Source of the DNA: Blastococcus sp. CCUG 61487
GTDB lineage: Bacteria; Actinomycetota; Actinomycetes; Mycobacteriales; Geodermatophilaceae
DNA: 38,388 bases
Assembly: GCF_005222955.1 (NCBI RefSeq)
Contig: NZ_LWUA01000229.1
Span: 1-38,388, forward strand
Direction of reading: 5' to 3'
Shown: one piece after another, positions 32,903 through 38,388 of the stretch
Position numbering within the stretch: the stretch's first letter is position 1
Layout of the letters: the number at the start of each line of letters is the position of its first letter
Made by a program: the position numbers and the translations under genes
The notes under the pieces: generated by a model
Seen by the model: the letters and a program-made list of their open reading frames with translations, nothing else
Told to the model about the DNA's origin: nothing
Databases searched by the model: none

Positions 32903-34045
32903 ATGACGAGGCCGGCCGTCGACCGCCGTCCCTATCCGGTGTGGCTCGATCGCGGGGCAGGTATCGCCGCACGCTTCCTGGTGATCCTGATCGCGGTGGC
33001 CGCGGTGCTGTGGATGGCGCTCCAGGTCACGCTGGCCGTCACCGCCGCGGTCCTGGGGTTCGCCGTCGTCTCGATGCTGTGGCCGGTGGCTCGATGGCTA
33101 CGCCGCCACGGGTGGCCGCCGGTCCTCGCGGCCATCACCAGCGTGCTGGCTCTGCTCAGCGCCTTCGCGCTGCTGGGCTACTTCGTCGTCTCGCAGATCA
33201 TCGCCAACATCCCCGGGCTCGTGGATGCCGGTGCTTCGCTGGTGGACACGTTCACCGACTGGGCCGCGGACCTGCCGGTGACCGAGGAGTCGCCGGTGGC
33301 CCGCGAGGCGCTCGGTCAGCTCGAGAGCACCGTGGGCGCCCTGCTGGACGGTCTGGGTTCGGGGGTCGTGGCCGGCGTGGGCGCCGTCAGCAACGTCGCC
33401 ACGGTGCTCGGCATCGCCATCTTCTTCGCGATCTTCGCGCTCACCGGCGGGGACAAGCTGTGGTGGCAGTTCAACGCGCTGCTCCCCGAGCACACCCGCC
33501 GGCCGGCGACCGACTCCTTCCGCGCGGTCATGACCACGACCGGCGGGTGGTTCTACGCCTCGACGCTCACCGGTCTGGTGGACGGCGTCCTGATCGGGGC
33601 GGGGTTGCTCGTGCTCGGTGTGCCGCTGGCGGTGCCGATCGGTGCCCTCACCTTCGTGCTCGGGTACATCCCACTGGTCGGGGCCACCCTCGCCGGCGTC
33701 GCCGCGGTGGGCGTCGCGTTCGTCGCCGGCGGCTGGTCGACCGCGCTGTGGGCCCTCGTGATCGTGCTCGCCGTCCAGCAGATCGAGGGCAACGTCCTCT
33801 CCCCGCTCCTCCTGTCCCGGGCGGTGAACTTCCCACCCCTGGTGACGCTGCTCCTCACCACCACCGCGGGGATGGCCTTCGGCATCGTCGGCCTGTTCCT
33901 CGCGGTGCCCGTGGTCGGTGCGATCGTGGCCGCGGTCGTGGCCTACCGGCGCAGCTCCCCGAGGTTCTCCGACCCCGACCTCGACGCGGATCTCGACCCG
34001 CAGCCCGATCCGGACTCGTCCGAGGTGACGACGCCGGCCCCTTGA
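32903..34045 (+). CDS. AI-2E family transporter (PerM type)
   Basis: A 380-residue membrane protein. Two N-terminal membrane segments are followed by a pair including VLAAITSVLALLSAFALLGY, an amphipathic region (IPGLVDAGASLVDTFTDW), and four or more C-terminal segments. GYIPLVGATLAG and VQQIEGNVLSPLLL are the family's conserved cores. Members export or import varied substrates, and only a few handle autoinducer-2. The tail is acidic (DPDLDADLDPQPDPD). ATG 32903 is the start, 53 bases after the lipoprotein gene on the same strand. Confidence 0.93.
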   Translation: MTRPAVDRRPYPVWLDRGAGIAARFLVILIAVAAVLWMALQVTLAVTAAVLGFAVVSMLWPVARWLRRHGWPPVLAAITSVLALLSAFALLGYFVVSQIIANIPGLVDAGASLVDTFTDWAADLPVTEESPVAREALGQLESTVGALLDGLGSGVVAGVGAVSNVATVLGIAIFFAIFALTGGDKLWWQFNALLPEHTRRPATDSFRAVMTTTGGWFYASTLTGLVDGVLIGAGLLVLGVPLAVPIGALTFVLGYIPLVGATLAGVAAVGVAFVAGGWSTALWALVIVLAVQQIEGNVLSPLLLSRAVNFPPLVTLLLTTTAGMAFGIVGLFLAVPVVGAIVAAVVAYRRSSPRFSDPDLDADLDPQPDPDSSEVTTPAP

Positions 34046-34211
34046 CCGCCGGACCGCGGACGGGTGCCGCGCCTCCCGGCGGTGTGCGGAACGACGTCCC
34101 GGGGTAGCTGCTCGCGAGACTCCGAGCGGCTGGGGGCAGGCCATGCGCGACACCTGGTGGAGCGCCGGCGGAGTCGTCCCGGTCGCCGAGCAGCTCCCGG
34201 GCTGAGGGTCC

Positions 34212-34913
34212 GTGGTCCGTCGCCCCGCAGGTGTCGTCCGGCGCTGGTTGCCGCTCGTGGTCACGGCCGGAGGGCTGCTGACCTGGAGCAACGTCGTCGT
34301 CCCCGCCGTGCCGTCCGTGGCGGGGGTGCGCGCCGCCGTCAACGTCGCCGGGACCGTCGGGCTGGTCGTGGTGGCACGGGCGGCGGGGCTGACGTGGGCG
34401 GAGCTCGGGCTGCGCCGCTCGGCCTGGCGCGCGGGTGCGCGGTGGGGCGGGACGGCGCTCGCCGTCGGTGCGGCGGGCTACCTCGTCGCCCTGGCCGTGC
34501 CGGCCGGACGCGCCGCGCTGGCCGACGCCGCTGCCGGCGGTCCGACCTCGGCGGAGCTGGTCCTGCGCGCCGTCGTCCTCATCCCCGTCGGTGTCGTGCT
34601 GTGCGAGGAGACGGCGTTCCGCGGCGTCCTGCTGGCGGTCGCGCGGCGGTGGCTGCCGGACCGGGCCGCCGTCGTGGGAACCTCGGTGGTGTTCGGCCTC
34701 TGGCACGTCCGCACCGCGCTCGACGACTCGGCGGCCGCGCCGACCCCGCTGCTCGCCGGCGCCTCGGTGGTCGGGACCGTTCTCCTCACCACCCTGGGCG
34801 GGCTCGTCTTCGCCTGGCTGCGGCTGCGCAGCCACAGCCTGCTCGCGCCGATCGGCCTGCACCTCGGCACGAACAGCCTGGGCCTGCTGGCCACGGCGGC
34901 CGCCTCGGCGTGA
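34212..34913 (+). CDS. CPBP-family intramembrane metalloprotease (Abi type)
   Basis: A 233-residue membrane protein with about six to seven hydrophobic segments. The three CPBP motifs are present: EETAFRG (with the EExxxR pair), FGLWHV, and HLGTNSLG. These residues bind the active-site metal in Rce1-like prenyl-protein proteases. Bacterial members serve in bacteriocin self-immunity or membrane protein processing. GTG 34212 is the start. The Abhydrolase_9 gene starts 12 bases after its stop, so the two are likely co-transcribed. Confidence 0.92.
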   Translation: MVRRPAGVVRRWLPLVVTAGGLLTWSNVVVPAVPSVAGVRAAVNVAGTVGLVVVARAAGLTWAELGLRRSAWRAGARWGGTALAVGAAGYLVALAVPAGRAALADAAAGGPTSAELVLRAVVLIPVGVVLCEETAFRGVLLAVARRWLPDRAAVVGTSVVFGLWHVRTALDDSAAAPTPLLAGASVVGTVLLTTLGGLVFAWLRLRSHSLLAPIGLHLGTNSLGLLATAAASA

Positions 34914-34925
34914 CAGGGTCTCCGG

Positions 34926-36654
34926 GTGGCAGCGAGCGACACGGCGACCCGCGCGCAGGGCGAGGCCGTTCCGCTGCTGGACCGGCGCGGCTGGCGGGTG
35001 CTGCGGGCCGACCCGACGGGGCTGGTGGTGGCCACCCTGTTTCGCGCTGCTGGCCATGACGCCGTCCCTGCTGCCGCGCAGCTGGGTGTTCCAGGGCGTG
35101 GTCAGCGGCCTGTCGGCCGGGTTCGGCTACGGCTCCGGGGTGCTCGTGGCCTGGCTCGTGCGTCGCACCGAGCTGCACCGCCGCGCCGTGGTGTGGGCCG
35201 ATCGGTCGGTGCCCGAGCGGGTGCGGCGGGGGGCGTGGACGGCGTTGCTGGTCGCGATCCCGGTTGTCCTGCTGGTCGTCCTGGTCATCGCGGCCGACTG
35301 GCAGCGCGGGGCGCGCGACCTGGTGGGGCTGAACCCGCAGACCAGCGCCGGCTGGCTGCGCGCCGCCCCGGTCATCGTGCTGATCGCCGCCGTCCTCGTC
35401 GCCCTGGCCCGCGGGCTCCGGCTGCTCGTGCGGGGGACCGCCCGGCTCCTGCGCCGCTGGCTCCCGGTACCGCCGCCGGTGGCGCTCGGCGTCGGCGTCG
35501 TCGTCGTGACGCTCCTGACCGCGGGGATCGTCGACGGCATCGTGCTGCGCTGGGCGCTGAACACCGCCGACGCCAGCTTCAGCCTCACCAACGAGACCAC
35601 GCCGGACGGCGTGACCCAGCCGGAGCTCGAGGAACGCTCCGGCTCGCCGCCCTCGCTCTCGTCGTGGGCGACCCTGGGGCACTACGGCCAGGCGTTCGTC
35701 GCCGGTGGCCCCTCCCGCGCCCGCATGGCGGCGGCCTCCGGGCGGCCCCCGGCCGACGTGCAGGTACCGATCCGCGTCTACGTCGGCCTCGAGGGTGCCG
35801 ACGGGTTCGAGGAGCAGGCCGAGCTGGCGGTGGCCGAGCTCGAGCGCACCGGCGCCTTCGACCGGGCGGTGCTGCTGGTGAACACCACGACCGGTACCGG
35901 CTGGGTGGACCAGGCCGCACCGGAGGCGCTCGAGCTCCTGTACGGAGGGGACGTCGCGACGGTGGCGACGCAGTACTCCTACCTGCCCAGCTGGATCTCC
36001 TTCCTGGTCGACCGCAGCCGCGCCGAGGAGTCCGGCCGCACGTTGTTCGACGCCGTCCACGCGCGGCTGGAGCAGATCCCGGAGGAGCGCCGTCCGCGGC
36101 TGCTCGTCTACGGGGAGAGCCTCGGATCGCAGGGGTCGGAGGCGGCGTTCGACGGGCTGCGGGACATCCGGGAGCGGACGGACGGCGTGCTGTGGACGGG
36201 GCCGCCGCACAGCAACACGCTGTGGAGCCAGCTGGTCGAGCGGCGCGACCCGGGCACGCCGGAGGTCGACCCGGAGTACGCGGGCGGTCTGGTGGTCAGG
36301 TTCGCCGATGCACCCGAGGACCTGCTCGACGAGGGCGAGCCCTGGCTCGAGCCGCGGGTGGCGTACCTGATGCACCCGACCGACCCGGTCGTGTGGTGGT
36401 CGTGGGACCTGCTGTTCACCCGCCCCGACTGGCTGGTCGAGCCGCGGGGCGTGGGCGTGAACCCGGCGATGAGCTGGTATCCCGTCGTCACGTTCTGGCA
36501 GGTCAGCGCCGATCTCACCAACGCCGCCTACCCGCCGATGGGGTACGGGCACAACTACGCCGCCCAGCTGCTGGACGCCTGGACGATCGTCGCCCCGCCG
36601 CCCGGGTGGACCGACGCCGACACCGACCGGGCCCGCGCGGTCTTCCTGGACTGA
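34926..36654 (+). pseudogene. Abhydrolase_9 (DUF2319) membrane hydrolase, one-base frameshift near the start
   Basis: The composite protein of about 575 residues has an N-terminal domain with four membrane segments (LAMTPSLLPRSWVFQGVVSG, LVAIPVVLLVVLVIAADW, APVIVLIAAVLVALARGL, LGVGVVVVTLLTAGIVDG). A C-terminal alpha/beta-hydrolase domain follows, with the nucleophile motif YGESLGSQGSE. From GTG 34926 the frame gives RADPTGLVVATLF and breaks at TTT (35040-35042); the next frame carries FALLAMTPSLLPRSW to the stop at 36654. Removing one T restores the protein. The downstream frame has no other damage, so either the sequence has an error or the gene is newly broken. Actinobacterial members are of unknown function, possibly lipid esterases. 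Confidence 0.88.
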
Positions 36655-36672
36655 TCGACGGCCGCCCTGCCG

Positions 36673-37173
36673 TCAGCGGCGGGTGGGGCCCGGCGCGAGC
36701 CCGTCGGCGAAGCGGCTCACGAGCCGGGCGAGGTCCCGCCGCTCCGCGGGGCTCCACCCCGCGAGCAGCCGGGCGAGGACCGCGGCTCCGGAGCTGGTGA
36801 CGGTGCGGTGCAGCGCGACCCCGGCGTCGCTGGCGGTGACGAGGACCGCCCGCCGGTCGGTGGGGTCGGGCGTGCGGACCACCAGCCCGCGGTCGGTGAT
36901 CCGGCGCAACTGCGCGGTGACGGTGGACTTGTCGACTCCTTGCCATGTCGCGATGTCGCCCATGCGCAGCGGCCCGTGCCGGACGACGCCGTCGAGCAGC
37001 CAGAGGTCGGTGGGGGAGAGGCCGACGGCGTCCGGCCCGGCCAGCTCGCGCACCACCGCCTCGCGCGACGCCCACCGCAGCACCCGGGTGAGCGCGGCGT
37101 GCAACTGGGCGTGCTCCTCGGAGATCTCGGCAGATCGATCCTCGGATCCAGGAACAGGCTCGTCGGTGGACAC
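36673..37173 (-). CDS. MarR-family transcription regulator
   Basis: A 166-residue winged-helix regulator. The recognition region is DIATWQGVDKSTVTAQLRRI, and the wing is RTPDPTDRRAVLVTASDAG, which carries the conserved DxRxxxV pattern. The GTG start at 37173 is followed two bases further upstream by a palindrome. It is divergent from a stress-protein gene, 41 bases apart, so it likely controls both. A short GACGGC / GCCGTC hairpin (36657-36674) overlaps its 3' end and may end transcription from both sides. Confidence 0.93.
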   Translation of the reverse strand: MSTDEPVPGSEDRSAEISEEHAQLHAALTRVLRWASREAVVRELAGPDAVGLSPTDLWLLDGVVRHGPLRMGDIATWQGVDKSTVTAQLRRITDRGLVVRTPDPTDRRAVLVTASDAGVALHRTVTSSGAAVLARLLAGWSPAERRDLARLVSRFADGLAPGPTRR

Positions 37174-37174
37174 G

Positions 37175-37187
37175 CTAGTGAGACTAG
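37175..37187. promoter_or_regulatory. candidate MarR operator
   Basis: CTAGT-GAG-ACTAG is a perfect palindrome within an unusually AT-rich stretch (37174-37200, continuing ACCAACTAATAGG) between the divergent MarR and stress-protein genes. The extra ACTA-type half-sites could extend the operator. Confidence 0.6.
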
Positions 37188-37214
37188 ACCAACTAATAGG
37201 AAAGGAGCACGACG

Positions 37215-37688
37215 ATGACCACCGCCAACGCTCGCACGGTTCTCACCGACCGTCTCGTCACCTTGGCCCGCTTCGACAGCTACGCAGGGGCGCAGCGCCT
37301 CGTCGACCAGCTCTCGGACGCGAAGTTCCCCGTCGAGAACATCCGGATCGTCGGCAACGGAGTGCGCACCGTGGAGGACGTGACCGGGCGCATGAGCAAG
37401 GGGCGCGCCGCCCTGTACGGCGCCGGCACGGGCGCCTGGATCGGCCTCTTCGTCGCCCTGCTGTTCCTGATCTTCACGATCGGGCCGGTCTGGTGGGGTG
37501 TCCTGCTCACGACGGTTCCGCTCGCCGCCCTGTTCGGCGCGCTGGCCGGCTTCATCGGCCACTGGGCGACCGGCGGTCACCGCGACTTCTCCAGCGTGCA
37601 GTCGATCCAAGCCGACGAGTACGAGGTCCAGGTCGACGCCGGCCTGCACGAGGAGGCGCTGCGGCTCGCGGCCCAGAACGCCCGCTGA
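37215..37688 (+). CDS. general stress protein (GSP17M/YflT-like domain) with membrane hairpin
   Basis: A 157-residue protein. The N-terminal domain LARFDSYAGAQRLVDQLSDA followed by FPVENIRIVGNG is the general-stress-protein 17M-like fold. Two membrane segments follow (WIGLFVALLFLIFTIGPVWW and LTTVPLAALFGALAGFIG). The C-terminal part EYEVQVDAGLHEEALRLAAQ repeats the typical ending. AAAGGAG lies seven bases before the ATG. It is divergent from the MarR regulator and ends at a strong terminator. Similar proteins rise under general stress; the molecular role is unknown. Confidence 0.85.
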   Translation: MTTANARTVLTDRLVTLARFDSYAGAQRLVDQLSDAKFPVENIRIVGNGVRTVEDVTGRMSKGRAALYGAGTGAWIGLFVALLFLIFTIGPVWWGVLLTTVPLAALFGALAGFIGHWATGGHRDFSSVQSIQADEYEVQVDAGLHEEALRLAAQNAR

Positions 37689-37714
37689 CCCTCGCTCCCG
37701 AGGCTCCGCCGATC

Positions 37715-37748
37715 GTGCCGCCGTCCGGGTCCGCCCGGAGGGCGGCAC
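37715..37748. terminator. bidirectional hairpin terminator
   Basis: GTGCCGCC and TCCGGG pair with CCCGGA and GGCGGCAC, with one G/G mismatch and a four-base loop. It lies between the convergent stress-protein and TetR genes. Confidence 0.8.
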
Positions 37749-37772
37749 CGTCGTCTGCGGGGCCGGGCCGGC

Positions 37773-38234
37773 TCAGCGTCGGAGCGATCCGGCGACCAGT
37801 TCCGCCGCGAGGTCACGAGCTCGCGCCAGCGGGTCGTCGTCGGGCAGTCCGGGCGTCGTCGCGGCACGGGCGGAGCGGCTGAGCGCGCCGTCGTAGAGCA
37901 GCAGGAGCGCGGCCGCCGCGCCGTCCGGATCCGCCACGCCGGCGGCCACCGCGAGCTCGCGGAGCCGCTGGGTCAGGAGCAGCGAGTCGGCGTCCAGCCA
38001 GCGCTGTCCCGGATGGTCGGGTGGCAGCTCGGTGGCGGCCGCCAGGAAGCCGCAGCCGCGCTGGTCGCCCGCGCGCCGGCGGCACAGCGCCAGCGCGTCG
38101 AACACCGACAGCAGTCGCTCGGTCGGCTCGCTCAGGCCGGCGAGCACCTCGTCCCACATCCGCCGCCACACCTCGTGCCGCTGCTGCAGGTACGCCGCGA
38201 CCAGCCCGTCCTTGCCCGCGAAGTGGGCGTACAT
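37773..38234 (-). pseudogene. TetR-family regulator lacking its DNA-binding N-terminus
   Basis: The protein reads MYAHFAGKDGLVAAYLQQRH, the end of a TetR helix-turn-helix (xYxHFxxKDxL) running into the ligand-binding helices. The C-terminal domain is normal in length (RGCGFLAAATELPPDHPG, a TetR_C-like motif). The first 40 to 50 residues, including most of the helix-turn-helix, are missing: upstream of 38234 the minus strand gives no such sequence in any frame. Instead, plus-strand coding for a membrane protein begins within about six bases. The truncated protein could not bind DNA in the usual way. Confidence 0.78.
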
Positions 38235-38239
38235 CGCCG

Positions 38240-38388
38240 GAGTTCCGGGCCGCGTTCGGGCTGTCCGCGGGCGTCGCGGGCGTGGTCGCCGCGGGCAGCT
38301 ACGCCGGCTACTGCCTGGCGGCCCTGCTGGGCGGGCGGCTGGTGGGGCGGGGTTCCGCGCGCGCCGTGCTGTGGGCCGCCGGGGGGAG
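38240..38388 (+). pseudogene. MFS-type membrane protein fragment, 5' end missing, continues past right edge
   Basis: Reading from 38240 gives EFRAAFGLSAGVAGVVAAGS and YAGYCLAALLGGRLVGRGSA, which looks like TM1-TM2 and the following basic loop of an MFS transporter. No start codon or ribosome site lies upstream; the frame runs back into the TetR gene. It is divergent from that TetR gene, the usual arrangement of an efflux pump and its repressor. Both have lost their 5' ends at the same point. The MFS call is tentative because only 49 codons are visible. Confidence 0.5.

Noticed and set aside
34143..34205. A 20-codon open frame (MRDTWWSAGGVVPVAEQLPG) between the AI-2E and CPBP genes
   Set aside because: It begins at an ATG with a G-rich stretch upstream, but is too short and unsupported to call without conservation data.

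Overview
The window looks like chromosome from a high-G+C actinobacterium, probably of the Geodermatophilaceae type (Blastococcus, Geodermatophilus, Modestobacter). This is inferred from very G/C-rich third codon positions, many GTG starts with AGGAG-type ribosome sites, and the gene families present. I could run no search. There are no tRNA or rRNA genes, no CRISPR array and no intact mobile element.

Region 1 (1 to about 6.3 kb) is visibly less G/C-rich than the rest and looks acquired. It starts with a decayed IS3-family transposase end. A small lipid- or natural-product-type cluster follows: an acyl carrier protein, a CrtC/AttH-like protein, a cytochrome P450, a phosphotransferase on the opposite strand, and a fatty-acyl-AMP ligase starting at TTG. 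The ligase could load a fatty acid onto the carrier protein, where the P450 and the CrtC-like protein could modify it. The island ends in short repeats next to a quinone oxidoreductase gene cut to its first 57 codons.

Region 2 (6.5 to 16.3 kb) is mostly housekeeping: a nitroreductase, a DUF429-RelA/SpoT fusion, an HIT-like protein, MsrA, a hotdog-fold dehydratase, a ThrE-type exporter, a CGNR regulator facing an EamA transporter, SerA and a TetR regulator.

Region 3 (16.3 to 25.7 kb) is a catabolic block. A complete CYP153-type alkane hydroxylase system (2Fe-2S ferredoxin, P450, ferredoxin reductase) faces a DUF1059-TetR pair. Next come a second TetR with a clear palindrome in front of a hydroxyacyl-CoA-dehydrogenase-like SDR and an enoyl-CoA hydratase. 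After a FUSC membrane protein and an Rv0500A-like HTH protein there is an acyl-CoA ligase. Together these could hydroxylate, activate and beta-oxidise a hydrophobic substrate.

Region 4 (25.7 to 38.4 kb) holds a class I DAHP synthase, an MFS protein, a small unknown protein, a GNAT, a pyruvate oxidase, an SMP-30 lactonase, a 23-codon glucose-6-phosphate dehydrogenase remnant, an LpqE-like lipoprotein, an AI-2E family permease, a CPBP protease, an Abhydrolase_9 membrane protein, and a MarR/stress-protein pair. The pyruvate oxidase and Abhydrolase_9 genes each carry a one-base frameshift in a short homopolymer. At the right edge a TetR gene and a divergent MFS gene have both lost their 5' ends at one junction. 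These lesions are either real decay or assembly/read errors, and this matters before any of those genes is called dead.
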